Of a stretch of DNA of 64,000 nucleotides, positions 44,323 to 53,412 are shown one piece after another; within the stretch, counting starts at the first letter, position 1, and each line of letters opens with the position of its first letter. The notes beneath the pieces are model-generated. The model worked only from the letters and a program-made list of their open reading frames with translations. It ran no database searches and had not been told where the DNA came from. This DNA comes from DATGKG01 sp963783145 (GTDB taxonomy: Bacteria; Desulfobacterota; Binatia; Binatales; Binataceae): NCBI GenBank assembly GCA_963783145.1, contig CAWAMM010000011.1, positions 310,001 to 374,000 of the forward strand, read 5' to 3'. The translations under genes were made by a program, and so were the position numbers.

Positions 44323-45183
44323 ATGAGCCAGAATGGCAAGACGAACTCGAAGGGCAAGCAAGTAGCGGTGGTCGTCGGAGCCACTTCCAAGTGGCAAGCG
44401 AATGGCCGTAACACTTTGCTGGCCCATGGCCAAACGGTAGACGATAGCGGCTTGCCGGTCGCTGCGCGCTGGGGCGTCGGGGGCGCCGTCGCGCAGAAGT
44501 TCGCCCAGGAGGGCTTTTTCGTCGTACTGACCACCCGCAAGGAAACTAACGCGTCCACACTCGCGGACGCCATCCGCAAGCAGAACGGCGATTGCATGAT
44601 CGTCGAGCTGGATCTGGTCTCGCAGGATTCGATCTCTGCGGCGTTCGCCACCGTCCGCCGCGAAGCTGGCGATCCGGACGTTCTGATCTACAACGCGGGC
44701 TACCTGGAAGGACGCGATCTTCCGCCTGACAAGGAATTGCTGGAATACATCCCGGTGGAGATGTTCGATACGGCGCAGCATATCTCCAGCCGGGGGCCGT
44801 TTCTGGTCGCGAAGGAAGTGCTCCCATCCATGCGGCAGAAACGCCAGGGGTCGTTTTTAATCAGCAACAATTCAAGCTCGCTGCGCGGGCGCAAGCGAAT
44901 GACCGGGCAATCGCTTTACTATCCAAGGGTAATGATGCGCACCTTGGCACAAGTACTCACCGAGGAGTACTCCGAGCACGGCGTGCACGTGGCCAATGTG
45001 ATCATCGACGGTCTGATCGACTCACCCGGAACTCGGGCGCTACCGATGGCTCAGAAGCGACCCGATATCGTGATGGACCCCCTCAAGATTGCCGAGGCGT
45101 TTTACTATTTGCACACCCAGGATCGCTCGTGCTGGACCCACGAGCTTCAGCTCACCCCATTTTCGACCAAACCGAGCTACTGA
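44323..45183 (+). CDS. Atypical short-chain dehydrogenase/reductase-like protein
   Basis: The 286-residue protein has a Rossmann-type start VAVVVGATS, but about 30 residues are inserted before GVGGAVAQKFAQEGFFVVLT, so the TGxxxGxG loop is interrupted. The NNAG motif appears as LIYNAGYLE and the Ser as SNNSSSL. At the catalytic YxxxK the sequence is LYYPRVMMRTLAQ, with no Lys four residues after either Tyr. It may bind a nucleotide without classic SDR catalysis. ATG 44323 follows AAAAAGGGA. It is convergent with the crotonase gene. Confidence 0.75.
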   Translation: MSQNGKTNSKGKQVAVVVGATSKWQANGRNTLLAHGQTVDDSGLPVAARWGVGGAVAQKFAQEGFFVVLTTRKETNASTLADAIRKQNGDCMIVELDLVSQDSISAAFATVRREAGDPDVLIYNAGYLEGRDLPPDKELLEYIPVEMFDTAQHISSRGPFLVAKEVLPSMRQKRQGSFLISNNSSSLRGRKRMTGQSLYYPRVMMRTLAQVLTEEYSEHGVHVANVIIDGLIDSPGTRALPMAQKRPDIVMDPLKIAEAFYYLHTQDRSCWTHELQLTPFSTKPSY

Positions 45184-45236
45184 ACTCAAGACATCCTCGA
45201 GTGGACTCATCTCGCGATGCCTTCACGTTAGTCCCG

Positions 45237-46055
45237 TCAGCGTCCTCTGAACACAGGCTCGCGCTTTTCGACGAAGGCCTTCGCGGCGTCGCGGTGATCC
45301 TCGGTTTGACCACAATGGATGTGATGGGTCGCTTCGAGGTCTAAGCAGTCATCAATGTCGCCGCCCATCGCGCGGTTGAGATTCTCTTTCATGTAGCGAA
45401 ACGCCACGGTCGGCCCCTTGGCAAGCTGCAGGGCAATTTCATGCGTCTTGGACGCGAGATCCTCAGGTGCGCAAACCCAGTTCGTCAGGCCCAAGCGCAG
45501 CGCTTCTTCAGCGTTGACACGATTAGACAGATAGTAGAGTTCACGTGCTTTAGCTGAACCCACCAACTGGGTCAGAAAATAGGTGCCACCGTAGTCGCCT
45601 GAAAAGCCGACCCGAGCAAAAGCAGTTGTCAGGACCGCGGTGTTCGCCATGATTCGGAGATCACAGGCCAGCGCAAGCGCAAGTCCGGCGCCAGCCGCCG
45701 CTCCTGGCAGCGAGGCGATGGTCGGCTTCGGCATCTTGAACAACTTTCCGGAGGTTGCGCGCTGGTTGATCCGCTGACGATGGATCGCTCCGTCAATCGT
45801 GTTGTCGCCAATGGTTCCGTCACCGCGCGCTGCCATTCCTTTGACGTCGCCGCCGGCGCAAAAGCCTTTGCCTGCTCCGGTAAGAACTATGCATTTGACC
45901 GCGGGGTCGAGTTCCGCCTTTTCGAGCTGATCGGCTAGCGCAGCGGTCATGGACCCCGACATCGCGTTGCGCGCCTCCGGTCGGTTCATGGTCAGAGTCA
46001 GGATGTTCTCGACCAGGCTGGCTAGAAGATCATTTGTTCCCGTGTTGATTTCCAT
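45237..46055 (-). CDS. Enoyl-CoA hydratase/isomerase family protein
   Basis: The 272-residue crotonase has FCAGGDVKGM (oxyanion hole), SLPGAAAGAGLALALACDLR and VGFSGDYGGTYFLTQLVG. In the last motif Asp-Tyr occupies the region where classic hydratases have a catalytic Glu, so it may be an isomerase or a hydrolase. ATG 46055 lies at the start of conserved sequence; 46097 is an alternative that would add 14 residues. Confidence 0.85.
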   Translation of the reverse strand: MEINTGTNDLLASLVENILTLTMNRPEARNAMSGSMTAALADQLEKAELDPAVKCIVLTGAGKGFCAGGDVKGMAARGDGTIGDNTIDGAIHRQRINQRATSGKLFKMPKPTIASLPGAAAGAGLALALACDLRIMANTAVLTTAFARVGFSGDYGGTYFLTQLVGSAKARELYYLSNRVNAEEALRLGLTNWVCAPEDLASKTHEIALQLAKGPTVAFRYMKENLNRAMGGDIDDCLDLEATHHIHCGQTEDHRDAAKAFVEKREPVFRGR

Positions 46056-46495
46056 CGCGCTCTTTTGCTCCTCGATCCAGATTCCGAAATTCCACATACT
46101 CTACCGGATCATCGCTTCGCCAACCCTAATCCGAAAACGACCACTCGGGAAGGTCAGTCCGCGCGAGAGCCTCTATCAGGTGTTAAGACTAGGACCGTCA
46201 GAAATACCCGCTTGCTGAGCCGGTTCGAGCTGTGCTTTGCGAGTTGAGCAACTCATTGGATCGATTCTTCGAGAATCACTTGATTACCTTGGGTGAGGCG
46301 GACAAACTGCTCAGCGTAAAGAAGGAGGCGACCAGCCGCCGTCTTGAGGACTAGTCGTTAGCACGCTAAGGGAGTGGCTCGGCTATCTTCCGCGGCAACT
46401 GGTCGGACCGGTCAAGGGCTGCTAGTGTCTGGGCGGTCGAGGCTGTGCGAGAGCCGGCCGGTGAGTTTTGTTGATTTCGGTTCAGGAGGCTTGGA
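46056..46495. other. Gene-free stretch
   Basis: No gene with family similarity was found in this 440 bp. A 40-codon plus-strand frame from GTG 46232 to TAG 46354 encodes a hydrophilic peptide (FFENHLITLGEADKLLSVKK in part) with no visible ribosome-binding site. The promoter of the FKBP gene should lie near 46400-46490. Confidence 0.5.
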
Positions 46496-46924
46496 ATGTA
46501 CTCTCCGCATCTTTTCGTGTCTGCCATGCTATTGGTGCTCACCGTAGCGCCACTGTCGGCGCTGGCCGCCGGCGAGGTCACCACGCCCAGTGGCCTGCGC
46601 ATTATCGACGTGAAGCCCGGCACTGGACCCGTGCCGCAGGCTGGCCAGACCGTGACGGTCAATTATACCGGATGGCTGTTCGTCGACGGCAAGAAGGGCA
46701 AGAAATTCGACAGCTCACTCGACCGAGGCCAGCCGTTTTCCTTCACACTCGGTCAAGGCCAGGTCATCAAAGGCTGGGATGAAGGCCTCGCCACCATGCA
46801 TGTAGGCGGCAAGCGCACGCTGATCATTCCTCCGGACCTGGGCTATGGGGCGCGCGGCGCCGGTGGCGTCATCCCGCCGGATGCCACGTTGATCTTCGAT
46901 GTCGATCTGCTCGGCGCGAAGTAG
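46496..46924 (+). CDS. Exported FKBP-type peptidyl-prolyl isomerase
   Basis: The 142-residue protein has a signal peptide (residues 1-24, ending SALAAGE) and one FKBP domain: VNYTGWLFVDGKKGKKFDSS, PFSFTLGQGQVIKGWDEGL, MHVGGKRTLIIPPDLGYG, and VIPPDATLIFDVDLL. Catalytic-pocket residues (Tyr, Phe-Asp, Val-Ile, Trp, Tyr) are all present. It assists folding in the periplasm. ATG 46496 follows CAGGAGG. Confidence 0.93.
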   Translation: MYSPHLFVSAMLLVLTVAPLSALAAGEVTTPSGLRIIDVKPGTGPVPQAGQTVTVNYTGWLFVDGKKGKKFDSSLDRGQPFSFTLGQGQVIKGWDEGLATMHVGGKRTLIIPPDLGYGARGAGGVIPPDATLIFDVDLLGAK

Positions 46925-46948
46925 CGGGGCATCGCCTTTGCTCCGCCG

Positions 46949-47338
46949 CTACCGCCGACGGCGTTCACCACCCACGGTTTGCAGAGCATCCATCAGCATC
47001 TCGCGCACCTTCCCATGGGCACCGGCACCGGATGCCATTCGCACCTCGGCCTGCTCACGCACAATCAGCAACAGCTGATCATTTTCCAGGTCTTCCGCTG
47101 CCACGCGGATGAATGCACGGGTGATGGTATCGAGAGTTTGTTCTTCCAATTCGTGCAGACGGCTCAGGCATTGCGATAGGATAACTTGCGCATCGAGGCC
47201 GCCGCCCTCAGAGGCGCCGAGCCTCATCTTGCCGCCATCGCGCACCAGCAGCAGGATGTCTGCGCCGAACTCCTCCGCCGCGGCCGCAACGACGGCCTGC
47301 AAAGCGGAGCGATCAAGGTGCTTTGATTCCTCGGTCAT
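46949..47338 (-). CDS. Hypothetical protein, 129 aa
   Basis: This is a hydrophilic alpha/beta-looking protein with two similar-looking stretches (FGADILLLVRDGGKMRLGAS near 24-43 and LENDQLLLIVREQAEVRMAS near 84-103) and a basic C-terminus GGERRRR. No family was recognised. The internal similarity LLLxVR-x5-RxAS hints at a repeated half-domain. ATG 47338 was chosen because residues upstream in the open frame lack coding character. Confidence 0.55.
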   Translation of the reverse strand: MTEESKHLDRSALQAVVAAAAEEFGADILLLVRDGGKMRLGASEGGGLDAQVILSQCLSRLHELEEQTLDTITRAFIRVAAEDLENDQLLLIVREQAEVRMASGAGAHGKVREMLMDALQTVGGERRRR

Positions 47339-47454
47339 AAGTGACTCAGAGTATAGCAGCCGTGCGGATTCGACTATGGAGCTACCGACCTGGCTTGCAC
47401 GTTCATCTTCCTTCGGAATGAATCTCCCGGATGAGCTGACTATGGGTGAGGTGA

Positions 47455-48705
47455 TTAGACGAGCACTGTGTTCGGTGGCAGGCCGACCATAGCGCGGCCT
47501 TGCTGTTCGAGCACCGTGTCGAGATCGTACACCACGTGACTCGACATCGTATTGATGTCGCGAAGCGCACGCTGGAGCGGATCGTCCAGCGAATGAGCGC
47601 CGGCGCCGGCGGCCTCCGATAAGGTCTGCACCGCCTCGCGCGCGAATTTGACGGCGTAGGCGATACGGCATCGCAGCTCGATGCGCTCGTCGGCCCTTGC
47701 GGGCGCGGCTCTTTGCGCCAGCGCGAAGTTCTCTCTCGCCGCCTGCCGGATCATCGCCTCGGCGGTAGTCGTGAGCACGTGCGCTCGGGCCAGGCGCATC
47801 TGGGCTGCGGGCTTTTCACCCTGGGTCATCTCGGTGCCGACGATCACCCGTTTGGAGAGTCGCTCGCGAAACAGGCGGACCGCCTGCCGTGCCGTACCGA
47901 CCACCGGAATCGCCGCGGCGACGGCCAGAAACGGCAGCATCGGCATCCGGTACACAGGATTCGTATGCAGCTTGCAGCCCGGCGCGGTGCCGTCCTGCAT
48001 CTCCTTCATGTCGATTACGCGATGAGCGGGCACGAAGACGTCACGCATCACGATGTCGTTGCTGCCGGTGCCGATCATCCCGTCCATGTGCCATGTATCG
48101 ACGACGATCGTCTGTTCTGCCGGGACCGCGATAAAATACAGATGGGGGCGGGGGCCGTTAGGCAGCATGGCCGCGGCCAGAATCCAATCCGCATGCATCA
48201 CGCCGGTGCCCCACTTCCACTGCCCAGTGACGCGATAACCGCCCGCAACCGGCGTCATGATTCCGGGCGGGAAAGTAACGCCGGGTGCGATGATGTAGGG
48301 GAAGCCGGCGCCAAAAGTTTCGTCTTGCAGCTCTTTTGAAAAGTGGGCGAGCATCCAGTTGTGCTCGACGCAGAATGCCGCTACCCATCCGGTTGAGGAG
48401 CATCCTTCGGCGAGCGGCAACATCGCGTCGATGAACGCGTCGACGCCGAACTCCAGTCCGCCGTATATCTTCGGCACGAAGTGATAGAAGATCCCGCTCG
48501 CGCGCAGTGCTTCCCAGACCGCATCGACCGGTCGCCGTAGCCGTTCTGCTTCGCGGCTGTTGGCGGCGAGCAAGGGTTTCAGCGCGACAGTTCGATCGAC
48601 GAGCCCATCGGGCGTGATCCCAGCCAGTTGCTCACGCGACAGCCAACCGCCGCCCTGTGGCAAACGCCGATCAGCCAGCGGCATCGAAGGACTCTGATCA
48701 GTCAC
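47455..48705 (-). CDS. Acyl-CoA dehydrogenase-fold flavin monooxygenase (HpaB/HsaA/DszC-like)
   Basis: The 416-residue protein has an N-terminal helical domain (LRASGIFYHFVPKIYGGLE), central VTGQWKWGTGVMHADWILAAA (flavin/beta domain) and a C-terminal helical bundle. It lacks the Glu catalytic base pattern of true acyl-CoA dehydrogenases and looks like the oxygenase component of two-component FMNH2-dependent monooxygenases. Aromatic or heterocyclic substrates are typical. No flavin reductase gene is adjacent. GTG 48705 or ATG 48684 may be the start. Confidence 0.8.
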   Translation of the reverse strand: MTDQSPSMPLADRRLPQGGGWLSREQLAGITPDGLVDRTVALKPLLAANSREAERLRRPVDAVWEALRASGIFYHFVPKIYGGLEFGVDAFIDAMLPLAEGCSSTGWVAAFCVEHNWMLAHFSKELQDETFGAGFPYIIAPGVTFPPGIMTPVAGGYRVTGQWKWGTGVMHADWILAAAMLPNGPRPHLYFIAVPAEQTIVVDTWHMDGMIGTGSNDIVMRDVFVPAHRVIDMKEMQDGTAPGCKLHTNPVYRMPMLPFLAVAAAIPVVGTARQAVRLFRERLSKRVIVGTEMTQGEKPAAQMRLARAHVLTTTAEAMIRQAARENFALAQRAAPARADERIELRCRIAYAVKFAREAVQTLSEAAGAGAHSLDDPLQRALRDINTMSSHVVYDLDTVLEQQGRAMVGLPPNTVLV

Positions 48706-48912
48706 AAGTTAAACTCTCTCGACTCTCTCCGCCTACGTCAGGATTCAAGTACGTCGCCGTTTCCGATGAAGTCAAGCGAGGCCGACCAGTTGCAAACGAC
48801 CGAACCAGCCGACGTGAAAGGCAATTATTACGCGATCGCGCCGCGGTCGATTCGTGCATCTGACCAGTCCTTAGATGTGCTGGGGCCATACATGTCGGGA
48901 GTGCCGAAGAAA

Positions 48913-50382
48913 TCAGTCCCCGCTCATTCTAACGTCCGGCTGACGTCCGGTCCCCGATTTAAGCGCGGCGCTCGCGTCGTGATCGACGCGGCTGTGGTAG
49001 CGCCCGTACGTGAAATAGATCACCAGCCCAATCCCAAGCCAGACGAAGAATCTGATCCAGGTCAGCATCGGCAGCCGCGCCATCAGAAAGAGACAAAACG
49101 CGATGCCGGTTATCGGCACCGCCGGCACCCACGGGGTTCGAAACGGGCGATGCTGTTCGGGGTCCGCGTAGCGAAGAATCCAGACCCCGAGGCATACCAG
49201 GACGAACGCAAACAGCGTCCCGATGTTGGTGAGCTCTGCGATTTCCTCGATCGGCAGCAGCGCTGCGGTGATCCCCACCGCAATGCCGGTGACCGTCGTC
49301 GGAATGTATGGCGTTCGGTAGCGCGGATGAATCTTGCTGAATGCCGGTGGTAACAAGCCGTCGCGCGAGACCGCGAAAAAGATTCGCGATTGTCCGAGCA
49401 ACAGCACCAGCAGCACCGATGTAAGTCCCGCCACCGCGCCCGCCGAGATGATCCCGGCCACCGTGTTGAGGCCGCGCGCTACAAAGGCCGACGCGAGCGG
49501 CGCGGTCGGATCGATCTCGCGAAACGGAACCATCCCGGTGAGCACCGCCGCGACCAGGATGTACAGCAGCGTGCAGATGAAGAGCGAGCCGAGGATGCCG
49601 CGCGGCAAGTCGCGCGCGGGATCCTTGACCTCCTCGGCGGCGGTCGAGACCGCGTCGAAACCGATGTACGCGAAGAAGATATAGGCCGCCGCGCTGCTGA
49701 TTCCGCCCATCCCATAAGGCGCGAACGGCACCCAATGAAATGGATGGACATAGAACACGCCAACCCCAATCACGACAGCCACGGCTGTCAGCTTGATCGC
49801 GACGATGACCGAGTTCAGGCGCGCGCTCTCAGAAATTCCGACGTACAGAACTGCCGTGATGAGCAGCACGATGATGAGCGCGGGCAGATCGATGATGGCG
49901 CCGGGCACACTGCCCGGAGCATGCATGAACGCGACCGGCAAATGGATCCCGAGTCCTTCGAGGATCACGCGGAAGTAGCCCGACCATCCGACCGCGACGG
50001 CGGCCGCGCCGACCGCATATTCGAGCACCAGGTCCCATCCGATGATCCATGCGACCAGCTCGCCCATCGTCGCGTATGAGTATGAATACGCGCTCCCCGC
50101 GACCGGGATCATCGCCGCGAATTCGGCATAGCACAGCGCCGCCATCGTGCATGCGGTGCCAGCCAGTACGAACGACAAAATGAGGCCTGGTCCGGCCTGG
50201 CGTGCGCCGACGCCGGTCATCACGAAGATACCCGCGCCGACGATCGCGCCGATGCCGAGCAGCGTCAGGTCGAGCGCGCCGAGCGCGCGCTTGAGTCCGC
50301 CGGCATGCGTCTCGGCATCGGACCTCAACGTGGCGGCTGGCTTGCGGCGAAAGAGTTGCCGACCCAGACTGCTACGACTCAT
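48913..50382 (-). CDS. APC-family (cationic) amino acid permease
   Basis: The 489-residue transporter has about 12-14 membrane segments. The N-terminal GGLKRALGALDLTLLGIGAIVGAGIFVMTG is the signature of YhdG/CAT-type APC permeases, followed near residue 240 by FFAYIGFDAVSTAAEEVKDP. ATG 50382 follows GGGAGGTGGGG. The substrate is probably a cationic or branched amino acid, unproven. The 48706-48912 spacer shows no gene. Confidence 0.9.
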   Translation of the reverse strand: MSRSSLGRQLFRRKPAATLRSDAETHAGGLKRALGALDLTLLGIGAIVGAGIFVMTGVGARQAGPGLILSFVLAGTACTMAALCYAEFAAMIPVAGSAYSYSYATMGELVAWIIGWDLVLEYAVGAAAVAVGWSGYFRVILEGLGIHLPVAFMHAPGSVPGAIIDLPALIIVLLITAVLYVGISESARLNSVIVAIKLTAVAVVIGVGVFYVHPFHWVPFAPYGMGGISSAAAYIFFAYIGFDAVSTAAEEVKDPARDLPRGILGSLFICTLLYILVAAVLTGMVPFREIDPTAPLASAFVARGLNTVAGIISAGAVAGLTSVLLVLLLGQSRIFFAVSRDGLLPPAFSKIHPRYRTPYIPTTVTGIAVGITAALLPIEEIAELTNIGTLFAFVLVCLGVWILRYADPEQHRPFRTPWVPAVPITGIAFCLFLMARLPMLTWIRFFVWLGIGLVIYFTYGRYHSRVDHDASAALKSGTGRQPDVRMSGD

Positions 50383-50427
50383 CCCCACCTCCCGCGCCGG
50401 GATTTTTTCGCGACGGCGAAACGCGAA

Positions 50428-51210
50428 TCACCAGGAATGGTAGCCGCCATCGACAGCCAGCACGGTTCCGGTAACGTAAGCGGATGCGGCACTCGCCAGG
50501 AAGATCACCGCGCCGCGCAAATCATGAGGCTGGCCCAGTCTGCCCAGTGGCGTAAACATTTCCATTCGCTCTTTGTTGCCGGCTTTTGCGATGCCACCCT
50601 CAGTCGCCTCGGTCGGAATCCATCCCGGCGCAATCGCATTGACCAGGATGTTGTGCGGCGCCCATTCGACCGCGAGCTGGCGCGTGAGATTCGCGAGGCC
50701 CGCCTTGGTCGCGCAGTATGACGACAGGCGGTAAACCGAACTCGCCATCGCGGCATAGATCGAGACCATGTTGATGATCCGCCCGGGCTTTCTGGTATGG
50801 ATGAGTCGGCGCGCGACCCGCTGCGAGAGCAGCATCGGCGCGGTCAGGTTCACTGCCAGCGTTTGGTCCCAGGTTTCGCGCTTGAAATTTTCCGCGCGCC
50901 CGGTCGGCGAGATACCCGCATTGTTGATCAGGATATCGACGTCACCCAGTTGGTCCTGCGCGATCTCGATGATGCGATCGAGATCGGCTTCGATGGCAAC
51001 ATCGGCGCCGATCCCTATGGCGCGAACGTCGTATTTTTTGGTGAGCTCATGCGCCAGCTTTTCGCATCGATCGGCGCGGCGCGCCACCAGCACCACATCC
51101 GCGCCTGCGAGCGCCAGCGCATGCGCGCATTCGACCCCGAGCCCCGATGACGCGCCGGTCACCAGCCCGAGACGGCCTCGCAATCCAAACAAAGATTGTA
51201 GTGAATCCAT
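50428..51210 (-). CDS. Short-chain dehydrogenase/reductase
   Basis: The 260-residue classical SDR has LVTGASSGLGVECAHALA (NADP-type Arg pair downstream in VARRADR), ILINNAGISP, the Ser in NMVSIYAAM, the YxxxK as YCATKAGL, and C-terminal AYVTGTVLAVDGGYHSW. It resembles gluconate 5-dehydrogenase/FabG-like oxidoreductases. ATG 51210 is five bases after the threonine aldolase stop, so both are cotranscribed. Confidence 0.92.
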   Translation of the reverse strand: MDSLQSLFGLRGRLGLVTGASSGLGVECAHALALAGADVVLVARRADRCEKLAHELTKKYDVRAIGIGADVAIEADLDRIIEIAQDQLGDVDILINNAGISPTGRAENFKRETWDQTLAVNLTAPMLLSQRVARRLIHTRKPGRIINMVSIYAAMASSVYRLSSYCATKAGLANLTRQLAVEWAPHNILVNAIAPGWIPTEATEGGIAKAGNKERMEMFTPLGRLGQPHDLRGAVIFLASAASAYVTGTVLAVDGGYHSW

Positions 51211-51215
51211 TTTGA

Positions 51216-52262
51216 TTAGTCGCCGAAAACTTCCGCGGCCGCTTCCGAAGCCGCCGAGACGGTGCGATCGATATCCGCGCGGCCGATGCCGTAATGCGTC
51301 ACCGCCCTGAATGAAGTGCTCTCGCGCGCGGAGATCAATACCCCGCGCTCCTTCATCGCTGTGCCGAAGCGCCCCGCGCTGCTGTCGTCGCCATCGATAT
51401 CGAAGTGAACCATGTTGGTGCGCTGCGCCACCGGACGAACATTGATGCCGGCGACGAGAGTCAGTCCCTGCGCCAGCGCACGCGCGTTCTGATGGTCCTC
51501 GGCGAGGCGATCGATCATCGTATCGAGCGCGACAAGGCCCGCCGCGGCGATGATGCCGGCCTGGCGCATCCCGCCGCCGAGCAGCTTGCGCATCCGATGC
51601 GCGCGTCCGATGAAATCCTTGCTTCCGCACAAAACCGAGCCAACCGGACATGCGAGGCCCTTCGACAGGCAAAAGGTAACCGTATCGGGATAGGATGCGA
51701 TCTCTTTCGCTGAAGTCTCCAGCGCGATCGCCGCGTTGAAGATGCGCGCGCCATCCAGATGCATCGGGAGCGCGCGGCGATTGGCGATCTCGCGCACTTC
51801 CGCCAGATGCGAAAGCTTCACTGGCGCGCCGCCACATCGGTTGTGGGTGTTCTCGATCACTACCAGCGACGGCATTGCGAAGTGCGCATCGTTGGCAGTG
51901 AAAACTTCGGCCTTGAGCTCATCGAGGTCGAGCTGGCCATTGTCACGATTGGTGATCGGCGCGAGCATGATGCCGCCCAGCGCCGATGCGCCGCCGGCTT
52001 CATAGCAATAGGTATGCGACTGGTTGCCGACGATCGCCTTGGTGCCGCGCCCACAATGCGTGAGCAACGCGATGAGGTTGCCCATCGTGCCGCTGGAGAC
52101 GAGCAGCCCCGCCTCCTTGCCCATCAGCGCGGCGGCGGTCTGCTCGAGTCGATTGACGGTGGGATCTTCGCCGTAGACATCGTCGCCGAGCTCCGCGCGC
52201 GCGATCGCCTCGCGCATCTGGGGCGTCGGCAGGGTTACCGTGTCACTGCGAAGATCAATCAA
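51216..52262 (-). CDS. ltaE: Low-specificity L-threonine aldolase
   Basis: The 348-residue PLP enzyme cleaves threonine or allo-threonine to glycine and acetaldehyde. MIDLRSDTVTLPTPQMREAI at the N-terminus, GDDVYGEDPTVNRLE, LHLDGARIFNAA (PLP Asp) and the PLP Lys in TFCLSKGLACPVGSVL are all visible. Usual length. Start ATG/GTG at 52262 begins the conserved sequence. Confidence 0.93.
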   Translation of the reverse strand: MIDLRSDTVTLPTPQMREAIARAELGDDVYGEDPTVNRLEQTAAALMGKEAGLLVSSGTMGNLIALLTHCGRGTKAIVGNQSHTYCYEAGGASALGGIMLAPITNRDNGQLDLDELKAEVFTANDAHFAMPSLVVIENTHNRCGGAPVKLSHLAEVREIANRRALPMHLDGARIFNAAIALETSAKEIASYPDTVTFCLSKGLACPVGSVLCGSKDFIGRAHRMRKLLGGGMRQAGIIAAAGLVALDTMIDRLAEDHQNARALAQGLTLVAGINVRPVAQRTNMVHFDIDGDDSSAGRFGTAMKERGVLISARESTSFRAVTHYGIGRADIDRTVSAASEAAAEVFGD

Positions 52263-52318
52263 AACTTACCTAAAACTTGCCCAAAATTTGCCCAAACCTT
52301 GCGCGAATTCATCTGATG

Positions 52319-53356
52319 CTACTGCTGCAACGGGAATGTCGGCTGGACGTTGCCATTACCGGTGTCGACCTGCTGCACCGCGTTCTCCGTGGTATCCGAG
52401 AAATACAGCGTCTTGCCGTCCTTGCTCAGGGTGCATCCCGATCCGATGTGGCCATTGACCAGGGTCAGCTTGCTCACTTCACCGGTCGCAGCGATAATCT
52501 TGCGCACTGCGTGGTTGTCCGCATCGAGGACGTAGATGTTGGTGCCGTCGGTCGCCATCGCGCCCGGATTATTGAATTGGGCCTCGGCGCCCGCGCCGTC
52601 CTTATCGCCCTCTTCGCCGGTACCGGCGAGGGTCGAGGTCGTCATAGTCGAGAGATCGATTTTGCGAATCTGATCGTTGCCGGTATCCGACACATAGACG
52701 AATTTTCCGTCAGTGGCGATTCCGCGCGGCCGATTGAAGGCGGACTTGTTGGGCGGCCCATCGGCCTTGCCGTCGGTCTGCGCCTGTCCCGCGATGGTCT
52801 TCACGATCATGTCGGGAAGCTGGATCATTCTGACTGTGCTGTTATCGGTATCGGTCAGGAACAGCCGGTTCCCAGTCGGGTCGACCGCGATCTGGGTCGG
52901 CAGGTTGAAGTGCGCCGCTTGACCCCTGCCGTCGTCGGTGCCCGCGATGTTGGGCGCGCCGGCCGCGGTGGTCACCACTCCGCCAGGCAGCGAGATTTTG
53001 CGGATGATCGAGTTGTTGGTGTCGCTCACATACAGCGCATCACCCGCCAGGCCGACTCCGCTGGGGCTGGAGAACATCGCCGATGCGCCGGTGCCGTCGG
53101 TGCTGCCTTCCTTGAACAGCGTGCCCGCCAGCAGCGCGATCGTATGCGACGTCAGGTCGATCCGGTCGACGGTGTTGTTGCGGCTATTAGCGACGTAAAC
53201 CGCCTGCCCATCGGTGGCGAGGCCGCCGGGAAAATCCAACCGCGGCCCCGTGTTGTTTTGCGGCGCCTGCGCCTTCGCAACCGCCGGCATCCCGACGACC
53301 ACCGCAATTGCGCATCCAATCAGAGCCGTCCCCAAACGCCGAATGTTGTTGGACAT
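52319..53356 (-). CDS. Exported NHL-repeat beta-propeller protein
   Basis: The 345-residue protein has a signal peptide (residues about 8-29, AVAKAQA) and about six NHL-type blades, each containing variants of YVSDTNNSIIRKI (e.g. LFLTDTDNSTVRMI, VYVSDTGNDQIRKI, IYVLDADNHAVRKI). The propeller probably binds a ligand or partner in the periplasm; no catalytic residues were identified. ATG 53356 follows GGGGGTAGG. Confidence 0.87.
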   Translation of the reverse strand: MSNNIRRLGTALIGCAIAVVVGMPAVAKAQAPQNNTGPRLDFPGGLATDGQAVYVANSRNNTVDRIDLTSHTIALLAGTLFKEGSTDGTGASAMFSSPSGVGLAGDALYVSDTNNSIIRKISLPGGVVTTAAGAPNIAGTDDGRGQAAHFNLPTQIAVDPTGNRLFLTDTDNSTVRMIQLPDMIVKTIAGQAQTDGKADGPPNKSAFNRPRGIATDGKFVYVSDTGNDQIRKIDLSTMTTSTLAGTGEEGDKDGAGAEAQFNNPGAMATDGTNIYVLDADNHAVRKIIAATGEVSKLTLVNGHIGSGCTLSKDGKTLYFSDTTENAVQQVDTGNGNVQPTFPLQQ

Positions 53357-53412
53357 CCTACCCCCTCGCTAAAACCGCGAACTGGTCACCGTGGTTGTTG
53401 TTATGCCTTGTA

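Noticed and set aside
46232..46354. 40-residue hydrophilic small ORF upstream of the FKBP gene
   Set aside because: No ribosome-binding site, no recognisable family, and a frame this short is expected by chance.
48628..49353. Plus-strand 241-codon frame between monooxygenase and permease
   Set aside because: Most of it is antisense to the conserved permease; the non-overlapping 200 bp shows no motif or convincing start.
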